A stretch of 12,133 nucleotides of DNA from JBKHJA01 sp046538375 (GTDB lineage: Bacteria; Acidobacteriota; Aminicenantia; Aminicenantales; Aminicenantaceae), in assembly GCA_046538375.1 (NCBI GenBank), contig JBKHJA010000084.1, forward strand, positions 1 through 12,133, read 5' to 3'. The translations under genes were made by a program, and so were the position numbers. The first letter of the stretch is position 1. Each line of letters starts with the position of its first letter. Under the pieces are notes generated by a model, which did no database searches, was not told where the DNA came from, and saw only the letters and a list, made by a program, of their open reading frames with translations. Positions 5,971-12,133 of the stretch are shown here, one piece after another.

Positions 5971-7311
5971 TTATGAAGAGCTAATCTTTTTTTTATTCTG
6001 TTTATTCTTCTGTCTCAGGATTTTGCGTTTCAGCCTCTCCAGCCGGTAGGCAAAATCTCTCTCATAGCAGGAGGAAACACCCTGAGAGAGCGCCAGGCCT
6101 TCTTCAGCCACTTTCCTGGCCTGTTCGTATTCTTTCATCCTGTGTTCGAAATACATGGCCAGCTCTCTTATGGAGTGAAGCTGGGTGGTGCTCACATCAG
6201 GGGAAGAGGCGATATCATTCCACAGCGATACGGCCTTCTTCCAGTCGCTTTTCTTTTTGAAATAATGGGAGAGTTTTCGCTTGGCGGTCAACAATATTTC
6301 ATCTGATAATTTTCCATCCAGGGCTTTCTTATAGAATTGGGCAGACTTCTCCCTTTCCCCGATATTCTCCATGATCCTGCCGGCACCGTAAAGGTCCATG
6401 GCATCCACCAGTTCCTCTTCCCTATCTTCAGAGAAAACAAGAGAACCGATGGTCACCACTCCCAGAAGGGAGAGAATATCTTCCTGATTGTGGTAGAGGA
6501 CCGGCTCCATCAAGGCGAAGTTTCCTGTCTTCAGGTACTGGAAATATCTCCATGGAACTTCGGCTGAGGGGATATCCTCGGAGCGGTCAGCCTGCACTAT
6601 TTCCCTGGCCAGATAGAAAAGCCGGCAGCTCTCATACTTGTGACTCCACAGGCTGCGGGCAGAATACAGGAAATCGAGATGGGGAAGCGAAGACAGAGAG
6701 AACGGCTGCCGCTGGAGGATGAACCGGGTTTCCAGAAGAGGAATATCAAATCCTTTGCCGTTGAATGTGACCACTGACTGAAAATCCATGAGGGAGAAAA
6801 ACCGGGCCAGCTCATGAATCATCCCCTCCTCTTCAGCCAGATCTCCCAGGAAAAACTGGGTAACCCAAAATTTATCATCTCCGTAGTAGCCAAGACCTAC
6901 CAGAAACGGAACCACTCCGGCGCCGCCAGAGAGGCCGGTGGTTTCCAGGTCGATGAACAGGGCAGTGGAAAGATCCAGATTTTTAAAGGCCTTCTCCTTG
7001 CTCAGACAGGAGAGAATCTCTCCTTTGATTTCCAGTCCAGAAGCGAGGTCTATTCTGCCGTACCTGGTATCAAGAGGATAGGGGTTTTCAAACAACTGAA
7101 CAGGCTCTCTATGGATAGGCTCAAAGGGGATGGATTTTGGCTTTGTTGGTTTTTCTTCTCTGGTAAGGTTGATCAGGCGGTCAAGCTTTTCTTTGACAGA
7201 GATGCTTTCATCTTTATCTATTTTTTCCCAGGCCTGTTTTATGATCTGGGACTTGGAGCGGGCTTCTCTTTCCTTCTTCAGCTGCTCGAGTTTATCCTTG
7301 ATTTCTGTCAT
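5971..7311 (-). CDS. yprB: YprB-like RNase H-fold nuclease with helical-repeat tail
   Basis: A 446-residue protein. Residues about 116-285 are an RNase H-like exonuclease domain of the YprB type: D121 and E123 in FIDLETTGLSGG, D189 in FNGKGFDIPLLETR and D278 in YHNQEDILSL supply the DEDD metal ligands, with H274 nearby. The first 115 residues are a charged helical region, including LASGLEIKGEIL. Residues about 300-425 look like a tetratricopeptide-type helical repeat (pairs such as ENIGEREKSAQFYKKAL), probably a partner-binding platform. Members are predicted nucleases; the in-cell substrate is uncertain. The start is the only usable one, since an in-frame TAG lies eleven codons upstream. The ribosome site (GGTGA) is close and weak. 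Confidence 0.87.
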   Translation of the reverse strand: MTEIKDKLEQLKKEREARSKSQIIKQAWEKIDKDESISVKEKLDRLINLTREEKPTKPKSIPFEPIHREPVQLFENPYPLDTRYGRIDLASGLEIKGEILSCLSKEKAFKNLDLSTALFIDLETTGLSGGAGVVPFLVGLGYYGDDKFWVTQFFLGDLAEEEGMIHELARFFSLMDFQSVVTFNGKGFDIPLLETRFILQRQPFSLSSLPHLDFLYSARSLWSHKYESCRLFYLAREIVQADRSEDIPSAEVPWRYFQYLKTGNFALMEPVLYHNQEDILSLLGVVTIGSLVFSEDREEELVDAMDLYGAGRIMENIGEREKSAQFYKKALDGKLSDEILLTAKRKLSHYFKKKSDWKKAVSLWNDIASSPDVSTTQLHSIRELAMYFEHRMKEYEQARKVAEEGLALSQGVSSCYERDFAYRLERLKRKILRQKNKQNKKKISSS

Positions 7312-7426
7312 TTCACCAGAATCATGGAAGAAGCCTTCATTCTATAAGAACAGCTCGAAAATCTTCTTAAACATGAGATTATACTCAGAAATGAGGTCCA
7401 GGGCTGTTTCCCGTTTTTCACCTTAT

Positions 7427-7466
7427 TCTGATTTTATCAGATTCACCTTATAACTGGTAGTTATAA
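7427..7466. repeat. Two tandem hairpins flanked by a direct repeat
   Basis: TCTGAT-TTT-ATCAGA (7427-7441) is followed by TTATAACT-GGT-AGTTATAA (7448-7466). The 10-mer TTCACCTTAT occurs twice, at 7417-7426 and 7442-7451, 25 bases apart. They lie between the YjbQ and YprB-like genes. Neither hairpin has a U-run on the minus strand, so they may be RNA stability or binding structures rather than terminators. A 26-codon frame (7420-7344) ending in a TAG has no start codon and looks like a leftover. Confidence 0.45.
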
Positions 7467-7468
7467 AA

Positions 7469-7492
7469 AGTGAAAAAAGTTGATGTTTCACT
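7469..7492 (-). terminator. Possible intrinsic terminator after the YjbQ gene
   Basis: On the minus strand AGTGAAA and TTTCACT can pair across a 10-base loop, followed by TTTT. The stem includes the YjbQ stop codon. It is short and AT-rich, so termination would be partial at best. Confidence 0.3.
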
Positions 7493-7907
7493 CCCCTATG
7501 AACTGAAGATGGATGGTGCGGGAGCGGGAACGGTTGTCAAAATCCACAAACACGATCTGCTGCCAGGTACCCAGATTCAAGGTGCCGTTGGTAAAGGGAA
7601 CGGTCAGGGAAGGTCCCAGCAGAGCAGCCCGGACATGGGAGAAGCCGTTGCCATCTCCCCAACGGGCATCATGATGGTAGGAGACGCTGCTGGGGATTAT
7701 TTTCTCCATCAGTTCAGAAAAGTCTTTAACCAGGCCGGATTCATACTCGATGGTGGTCAGGCCTCCGGTGGACCCGGGGACAAATAAATTGATCAGTCCG
7801 TTTTTCAAGCCCTTATCGGACAGTTTACGCCCCACCTCCCCGGTGAGATCCTTCATGTCGCTGAATCCGGTGGTGGAAAAATTCAAAGTATCGCTCATGA
7901 TTTTCAT
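7488..7907 (-). CDS. yjbQ: YjbQ family protein (UPF0047)
   Basis: A 139-residue protein with all family marks: FVPGSTGGLTTIE (42-54), HHDARWGDGNGFSHVRAALLG (78-98 region) and LGTWQQIVFVDFD (112-124). The family is compact, and a member has been reported to act as a secondary thiamine-phosphate synthase, though the main role across bacteria is unsettled. Length and domain cover the whole family. ATG at 7907 is chosen because AGGAG ends eight bases before it; M4 would be too far away. Its start overlaps the stop of a 13-codon leader ORF by four bases. The dGTPase-like gene lies just upstream on the same strand. Confidence 0.93.
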   Translation of the reverse strand: MKIMSDTLNFSTTGFSDMKDLTGEVGRKLSDKGLKNGLINLFVPGSTGGLTTIEYESGLVKDFSELMEKIIPSSVSYHHDARWGDGNGFSHVRAALLGPSLTVPFTNGTLNLGTWQQIVFVDFDNRSRSRTIHLQFIGE

Positions 7908-7945
7908 GATGGCAGCTCCTTTTCCATAAAATGACCTGTGTTCAT
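7904..7945 (-). CDS. 13-codon leader ORF coupled to yjbQ
   Basis: ATG at 7945-7943 is preceded six bases upstream by AGGGAGG, one of the best ribosome sites in the window. The frame encodes MNTGHFMEKELPS and stops with TGA at 7906-7904, overlapping the yjbQ ATG as ATGA. The frame differs from that of yjbQ, so it is not an extension of it. It may be a leader peptide that sets yjbQ translation by coupling. It has no obvious run of one amino acid or of rare codons pointing to attenuation. The yjbQ AGGAG site lies within the ORF. Confidence 0.55.
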   Translation of the reverse strand: MNTGHFMEKELPS

Positions 7946-7969
7946 ATTCAACCTCCCTTTTCTTGTCTT

Positions 7970-9001
7970 CTACAGCACGGGAAGAGAACGGGGAAAAAAG
8001 ATTTTTTCATAAAGGCCCAGGGCATAGCTGTCTGTCATGCCGGCGATAAAATCTCCGGCTCTCTTCTCCACTGAATCGCCCTCAGGATAAGGCTTTATGT
8101 AATGGTGAGGATTTTCCAGGATGTGTTTGTAAAGGTCTCTGAGAATCTTTTCGGTCTTCGCCAGCTCTTCCCTGGATCGGGGATTATAATAGACCCGCTG
8201 GTAGAGAAAATCCCGCAGTTCTGTGATGGCCTTGTATATCTGCCCACTCATGGCGATTCTTTCAAGGCCGCAGCCAATGCTGCTCTTGACCACATCCTCA
8301 ACCATCTTATCGATGCGGTGGGCATGCCACCGGCCCAAAATCCGTATCAAATGGGAAGGGATATCACTCTCTCTGATGACTCCTGCCCGGACCGCATCGT
8401 CGATGTCATGATTGACATAGGCAATGATATCTGAGATTCTCACCACCTGCCCTTCTAAGGTCAAGGGCAGATCATCCTTTCCCTTATTGATAATCTCTCC
8501 CTTCCCTTTGGAATGTTTGAAGATGCCGTCCCTGACTTCTAAAGTCAGGTTCAAGCCTTTCCCTTCGTACTCCAGCCTTTCCACCACCCGCAGGCTTTGT
8601 TGGTAATGACTGAACCCTCGGGGAAGGAGCTTGGCCAGAGTCTCCTCGCCGGCATGACCAAAAGGAGTGTGGCCCAGGTCATGGCCCAGGGAGATGGCTT
8701 CGGTCAGGTCTTCGTTCAATTTCAAAGCCTTGGCGATGGTGCGGGCGATCTGGGAGACTTCCAGAGTGTGGGTCAGCCGGGTGCGGTAATGGTCCCCAAA
8801 AGGAGCCAGAAATACCTGGGTTTTGTGCTTCAAGCGCCGGAAAGATTTGGAGTGGATGATGCGGTCCCGGTCCCGCTGAAACGCTGTTCTCAGGGGATGA
8901 AGTTTTTCCTTCCGTTCCCTCCCCCTGGAATCAGCGCTCAGACAGGCCTTGGGGGAAAGAATCTCTCTTTCTATCTGTTCAAGTTCACGGCGTATAGTCA
9001 T
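7970..9001 (-). CDS. dgt: dGTPase-like HD-domain dNTP triphosphohydrolase
   Basis: A 343-residue protein of the shorter dGTPase class. After the conserved N-terminal SADSRGRERKEK (22-33) and RTAFQRDRDRIIHSKSFRRL (38-57), the metal-binding HD signature is complete: H78 in RTRLTHTLEV, H107-D108 in LGHDLGHTPFGHAGE and D191 in RISDIIAYVNHD. Members cleave dNTPs to nucleosides and triphosphate in the cytoplasm and help control dNTP pools. The start at 9001 fits the family N-terminus but has no Shine-Dalgarno site; instead an extended -10 box lies eight bases before it, suggesting a leaderless mRNA. It heads a same-strand run with yjbQ and the YprB-like gene and diverges from yggS. Confidence 0.94.
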   Translation of the reverse strand: MTIRRELEQIEREILSPKACLSADSRGRERKEKLHPLRTAFQRDRDRIIHSKSFRRLKHKTQVFLAPFGDHYRTRLTHTLEVSQIARTIAKALKLNEDLTEAISLGHDLGHTPFGHAGEETLAKLLPRGFSHYQQSLRVVERLEYEGKGLNLTLEVRDGIFKHSKGKGEIINKGKDDLPLTLEGQVVRISDIIAYVNHDIDDAVRAGVIRESDIPSHLIRILGRWHAHRIDKMVEDVVKSSIGCGLERIAMSGQIYKAITELRDFLYQRVYYNPRSREELAKTEKILRDLYKHILENPHHYIKPYPEGDSVEKRAGDFIAGMTDSYALGLYEKIFFPRSLPVL

Positions 9002-9009
9002 GAAAAATC

Positions 9010-9018
9010 ATTATATCA
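9010..9018 (-). promoter_or_regulatory. Extended -10 promoter (TGATATAAT) of dgt
   Basis: The minus strand reads TGATATAAT, a perfect extended -10 element; no good -35 box is visible at the usual distance. It ends eight bases before the dgt ATG, so RNA would start at or within two bases of the A of ATG, giving a leaderless message. This fits the lack of a ribosome site. Confidence 0.55.
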
Positions 9019-9079
9019 ATTATGAAGTGGAGGTTCTACTTGTCACGCACTTGAATTTTTGGGGGAGATTGATTAAGTT

Positions 9080-9110
9080 TTGATTTAAAGAAAATTCACT
9101 CTTTTATACA
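9080..9110 (+). promoter_or_regulatory. Weak promoter of yggS
   Basis: TTGATT (9080-9085) and TATACA (9105-9110) are separated by 19 bases, longer than ideal. RNA would start near 9117, two bases before the yggS ATG. This mirrors the divergent dgt promoter 90 bases away. The boxes match the consensus only partly. Confidence 0.3.
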
Positions 9111-9118
9111 AGAGTAGG

Positions 9119-9775
9119 ATGATTGAAGAAAATGTGAAGGCCATACTCAAAGAACTGCCTCCCCGAGTGAGGCTGGTGGCCGCGGCTAAAGCCCGTACTC
9201 CCCAGGAAATCCTGCGGGCTGTGGAGGCAGGAGTGCGCACAGTAGGAGAAAACTACGTGCAGGAGGCCCGCCAGGCCCGCCAGGTGGTGGGTGACCGAGT
9301 GAAATGGCATTTTATCGGTCATCTCCAGAGGAATAAAGTCAAAAAAGCGGTGGAAATATTCGACATGATCGAAACAGTGGACTCTGTCAGGCTGGCCGAA
9401 GAAATCGACAAAAGATGTGCCCGACGAGGACAGATCATGCCTGTTCTTATTGAAATCAACAGCGGGCGGGAAGCACAAAAATACGGCGTTCTTCCCGAGG
9501 ATACAGAAGATTTCCTTATAGAAATTTCATCGTTTAAAAATATCCTGATCCAGGGACTGATGACCATGGGCCCTTTTGCGGGCGATCCTGAGGATGCCCG
9601 TCCTTACTTTGTGGAAACCAGAAATCTTTTTAAAAAGATGAAAGCACTCCATCTTGAGGGGGTGGAGATGAAGTATCTCTCCATGGGAATGACCAATTCT
9701 TACCGGGTGGCTGTGGAAGAAGGTGCCAATATGGTGAGAATCGGAACAAAAATATTCGGGCCCCGAGAGGAATGA
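9119..9775 (+). CDS. yggS: YggS-family pyridoxal-phosphate homeostasis protein
   Basis: A 218-residue single-domain PLP-binding protein. K24 in LVAAAKARTPQEI is the predicted Schiff-base lysine, followed by VGENYVQEA (42-50), WHFIGHLQRNKVKKAVEIF, GLMTMGPF and the phosphate-binding C-terminal SMGMTNSYRVAVEEGANMVR ending in RIGTKIFG. Members carry no known enzyme reaction and are thought to buffer free PLP. The N-terminus is about a dozen residues shorter than usual, missing the stretch that normally precedes the LVAVSK-like strand. No Shine-Dalgarno site lies at a proper distance. It is the only clear plus-strand gene, divergent from dgt, and ends one base from the convergent zinc-ribbon gene stop. 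Confidence 0.93.
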   Translation: MIEENVKAILKELPPRVRLVAAAKARTPQEILRAVEAGVRTVGENYVQEARQARQVVGDRVKWHFIGHLQRNKVKKAVEIFDMIETVDSVRLAEEIDKRCARRGQIMPVLIEINSGREAQKYGVLPEDTEDFLIEISSFKNILIQGLMTMGPFAGDPEDARPYFVETRNLFKKMKALHLEGVEMKYLSMGMTNSYRVAVEEGANMVRIGTKIFGPREE

Positions 9776-9776
9776 G

Positions 9777-10145
9777 TCAAATCTCCTCTTCTGTTCCTTC
9801 ACCCCCTTCCGGCGCGCTCCTGGCTTTCTCGCTTTCCTCAACAGCCTCTTCCACTGCCTGGTCGAAATCTTCTCCCATGTCTTCGCCCATTTCTTTACCC
9901 ATCTTTTTCATCCATCTGGCTACGCTTTTGGGATCATTCTCATCCAGACCGGCCAGTTTGGAAGGATCGGCCAGACTCTCCATCCGGCTTTCTTCAGACC
10001 GGAAGATGGCTACCCGGGAGATAATTTTCTCTAAATTTTTGCCGCCGCAGTGCTTGCAGCGGGGAGTAAAAGAAGATTTCACACTCAAGGTGACAAACAC
10101 GGATTTTCGACCGCAGTCACCGCATCTGTATTCGTAGATGGGCAT
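9777..10145 (-). CDS. FmdB-type zinc ribbon protein
   Basis: A 122-residue protein. The N-terminal MPIYEYRCGDCG and the second pair CKHCG (C8, C11, C30, C33) form the zinc ribbon of the FmdB family, of uncertain function, often proposed to be regulatory. Residues about 60-122 are an acidic, Glu-rich helical tail without known domain, longer than in the shortest members. GAGGTGA precedes the ATG by about four bases and lies at the end of the upstream DUF362 gene (9-base gap), so it is translated as part of the same operon. It converges on yggS with one base between stops and no visible terminator. Confidence 0.87.
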   Translation of the reverse strand: MPIYEYRCGDCGRKSVFVTLSVKSSFTPRCKHCGGKNLEKIISRVAIFRSEESRMESLADPSKLAGLDENDPKSVARWMKKMGKEMGEDMGEDFDQAVEEAVEESEKARSAPEGGEGTEEEI

Positions 10146-10154
10146 TTTCTCACC

Positions 10155-11048
10155 TCAAATGAGGATTCCTTCTTTCCATCCCAGTTTGATGAGCTCAATC
10201 TCATCCGGATCGCTCACTCCCAGATGATGTCTGGTGTCAGCCAGAAAAACATGTTTGGCCGGGGGGCGTAAAGGCCTCTCTTCACCAAAAAATTGACGGC
10301 GTTTAGCCTGGAGAATCCGGACTCCTGTGGCGTCCACGGCTACGGGGTCCTGCCCCACCAGAATCCCGTTGTATTCCCACACATATTTCCGGCTGTAATG
10401 ATGGGGGCCGATGCCGTGGAACAGAGGGTTCAACATCACCAGGATGTTCAGCCTGGTCTTTTCCCCGAGGTGGTAATCCTTCCAGATAGTGGCCAGATCA
10501 GCACAGGAATCCCCGTGATAGGCGGATGCCCGGGGAACGAACATGATGTAATTCTTGATACAGCTTCCCATTCCTGACCAGTGGTGGGTTCGGGCTGGAC
10601 GGGCGTTTATGAGTGCAGTGGCTCTCTTAAAAACGCTGTTCCTCCTCACTCCCCTGTCATCGATGCCTATATTATCCTCTTGAACACCCACATCCATCAA
10701 CCTTTTCTTGACAGCCTGTTCCAGCTCTCTGGGAGTGGGGATGTAGTGCCAGACATTGCTCTTTACTCCCACCACATCAGAAGGTTCCACCAGTTTCCGC
10801 CAGGCACTCAAAGCATCTTTTTCATCCAGCAAAATTTTTACCGCCTCATCCAGCATTTTCTGGATGATATCTGGATGAGGGTGGTTGAGAGAGCGCAAAG
10901 CATTTTTCTCTCTGATCAGGACCACGGTGGCCTTCTTTCCTGGCCTGGTTTTTGTTTGAGAATCTTCCCATCTGGTCACCACGCCAGCCACTGGAGCCGC
11001 GGCCGCCATGCGGAGGAAATCCCGGCGGGTAAGGACTCTCTTCTTCAT
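10155..11048 (-). CDS. Tat-exported DUF362-like protein
   Basis: A 297-residue protein beginning with a twin-arginine signal: LTRRDFLRMAAAAPVAGVV, with R8-R9. The rest resembles DUF362: an N-terminal strand after the signal (VVLIREKNALR), a segment LVEPSDVVGVKSN, a central GSCIKNYIMFV, and a C-terminal GILVGQDPVAVDATGVRIL. DUF362 proteins often carry a ferredoxin-like cysteine cluster; none is visible here, so electron transfer by an FeS centre is not supported. The Tat signal means it folds in the cytoplasm before export, so a cofactor is possible. The start is supported by AAGGAG six bases upstream and overlaps the preceding gene by four bases (ATGA). The function is unknown; the fold call is firm. 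Confidence 0.82.
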   Translation of the reverse strand: MKKRVLTRRDFLRMAAAAPVAGVVTRWEDSQTKTRPGKKATVVLIREKNALRSLNHPHPDIIQKMLDEAVKILLDEKDALSAWRKLVEPSDVVGVKSNVWHYIPTPRELEQAVKKRLMDVGVQEDNIGIDDRGVRRNSVFKRATALINARPARTHHWSGMGSCIKNYIMFVPRASAYHGDSCADLATIWKDYHLGEKTRLNILVMLNPLFHGIGPHHYSRKYVWEYNGILVGQDPVAVDATGVRILQAKRRQFFGEERPLRPPAKHVFLADTRHHLGVSDPDEIELIKLGWKEGILI

Positions 11049-12010
11049 CCTTCTCTCCTTTTCTGCTCTTGATTTTTATTTCTGTCCTTCTTTGTCATGG
11101 GCATTTTTTCCATTCTTTTTTCCACTTCCTTTACCATCTGCTCAGCGCGGGACCGGGAGGAAGCCTCAAAGACTGCGGTCAAAAACTCATCTTTCAGGCT
11201 GACTGCCGTCCATTTCCCATCTTCATTCTGGATTATGTTTTTTTCCTGGACCTCTGGCATATAGACGCCCTTGAAATTTTTGAAGGCCCGGGATGCTTTT
11301 TTGGGGCCAGTATAACGAATCACCAGAAGGCGGAACTTCTTTTCTCTTTCTCCATAAGCCCCTAAAGCTGCCTCTGTTTTCTGGTCAAGCAGCAGTATAT
11401 TCTCGTCAGCCACAAAAAAATGGTAATTCAGGATCATATGATTGTGAAAATAGCGGATAGTGTCTTTACGCAGTTCCTGCAGAGGAAGAAGATAAATCAG
11501 CGCCGGCTTCTCCCCTTCTCCTTTTATGGCTGCCTCCACTTCCCGGCCCAAAGCCATAACGGCTTCTCTAGTCTCCTCTGTTTCCTCCTCGGCATAAAGG
11601 GAAACAAAAAAGCAGTCTTTCCAGAAAGAAAGAAGCCCTCCCTTGTAGGTAGATCCCTGGCCGACGCCAGCATCCTCGCCTTCCAGGTCATGAGTGAAAA
11701 CACCGAAAGCATCCTCAGGATTTCCCATATGGAAAAGATCAGCCACTAAATCGGCCTTCCCTTCCTTGGCGTAGCGCCTGACCAGAAGCTTTTCGAAATT
11801 ATAGGAACGGTAGACCTCACCCGCCCCGTCTATGTAGTCAAAAATTGTCTCAGGGCCGAAAAGCTTATCCTCTCCTTGTGCTTTCCAGCCGTTTATTTCT
11901 GGAGGGAGCAAATTTTTCAACGTGGAAATCTTATCCTGAACATCAAGGCCTTTCAAGAAAATCCCTTCTCCGCACATCAAGAATATGATCATCAAAGTAA
12001 CTTTCTTCAC
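11045..12010 (-). CDS. Secreted DUF6599-like protein
   Basis: A 321-residue protein starting at GTG (12010) with a K-K n-region and a hydrophobic core, a probable signal peptide; the FLMC stretch is not a proper lipobox. The motifs FGPETIFDYIDGAGEVYRSY (51-70) and LFHMGNPEDAFGVF (92-105) match the DUF6599 group of secreted proteins of unknown function. Residues 300-321 are basic and disordered-looking. M7 could be an alternative start, but it would lose the signal's positive end. There is no Shine-Dalgarno site; a TGGTAAAAT box ends seven bases before the GTG, so the mRNA may be leaderless. It is the first gene of the operon and overlaps the DUF362 gene by four bases. Confidence 0.75.
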   Translation of the reverse strand: MKKVTLMIIFLMCGEGIFLKGLDVQDKISTLKNLLPPEINGWKAQGEDKLFGPETIFDYIDGAGEVYRSYNFEKLLVRRYAKEGKADLVADLFHMGNPEDAFGVFTHDLEGEDAGVGQGSTYKGGLLSFWKDCFFVSLYAEEETEETREAVMALGREVEAAIKGEGEKPALIYLLPLQELRKDTIRYFHNHMILNYHFFVADENILLLDQKTEAALGAYGEREKKFRLLVIRYTGPKKASRAFKNFKGVYMPEVQEKNIIQNEDGKWTAVSLKDEFLTAVFEASSRSRAEQMVKEVEKRMEKMPMTKKDRNKNQEQKRREG

Positions 12011-12017
12011 TCAGAAG

Positions 12018-12026
12018 ATTTTACCA
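12018..12026 (-). promoter_or_regulatory. Extended -10 promoter (TGGTAAAAT) of the DUF6599 operon
   Basis: The minus strand reads TGGTAAAAT, one base from the ideal extended -10 box. It ends seven bases before the GTG start, putting transcription start at the start codon. No clear -35 box is visible. With no ribosome site present, this supports a leaderless transcript. Confidence 0.45.
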
Positions 12027-12133
12027 AAAACAAACAGCACAGGCCACTTTTTCTTTTCCATTGGAAGCATTTCCATTTCCGTGATGATTATGAATACTGA
12101 TTGTAAGGGGTGAGGGATGGGGGGTGAGGAAGC

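Noticed and set aside
7342..7422. 26-codon open stretch ahead of the YprB-like gene, in the same frame.
   Set aside because: Bounded by stops on both sides and without a start codon; may be a relic, but cannot be called a gene.
6814..7453. Long plus-strand frames opposite the YprB-like gene.
   Set aside because: Antisense shadows of a well-supported gene; products have no family features.
1..12133. CRISPR array, integrase, transposase, toxin-antitoxin or anti-phage system.
   Set aside because: I looked for spaced direct repeats, transposase or recombinase motifs, and defence-type gene pairs, and saw none. The HD protein is a standard dGTPase-class enzyme, and its neighbours do not suggest a defence role.

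Overview
The window reads as chromosomal DNA from a bacterium. Nearly every gene lies on the minus strand; the one clear plus-strand gene is a yggS homologue at 9119-9775. A Tat signal, a lipobox lipoprotein and several two-component proteins point to an environmental bacterium with an elaborate envelope and signalling network. I cannot name the phylum from the sequence. The pairing of a DUF6599-like secreted protein with a DUF362-like Tat protein recalls uncultivated lineages near Acidobacteriota/Aminicenantota, but that is only a weak inference. No tRNA, rRNA, CRISPR array, insertion sequence or integrase is visible.

Positions 1-5290 are visibly AT-rich and hold a signalling and stress block, read right to left. 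It starts with a broken histidine-kinase fragment (4479-4742). Next come a REC-PAS-histidine kinase (2737-4254) and a stand-alone receiver protein (2378-2740), joined by a 4-base overlap. A small heat-shock protein of the Hsp20 family (1764-2240) follows and overlaps by 11 bases a receiver protein with an unrecognised C-terminal domain (1148-1774). After about 580 bases with no recognisable gene comes the start of a soluble histidine kinase (1-567) that runs off the window. A good promoter, touching a perfect CIRCE half-site, lies just upstream of the Hsp20 gene. The block looks like a phosphorelay wired to a chaperone.

Positions 5288-5824 encode a tyrosine-rich lipoprotein with its own textbook promoter. 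Positions 5971-9001 carry housekeeping-type genes: a YprB-like RNase H-fold nuclease with a helical-repeat tail, a YjbQ homologue preceded by a 13-codon leader ORF with an excellent ribosome site, and a dGTPase-like HD phosphohydrolase. The dGTPase gene diverges from yggS. At 9777-12010 an operon runs DUF6599-like secreted protein, DUF362-like Tat protein, FmdB-type zinc ribbon; the first two genes overlap by 4 bases and the third follows after 9 bases.

Three genes without a Shine-Dalgarno site (dgt, yggS, DUF6599) each have a -10-like box 7-8 bases before the start codon, which suggests leaderless mRNAs. The most promising leads are the Hsp20/two-component locus with its unknown receiver output domain, the YjbQ leader ORF and the leaderless-promoter pattern.
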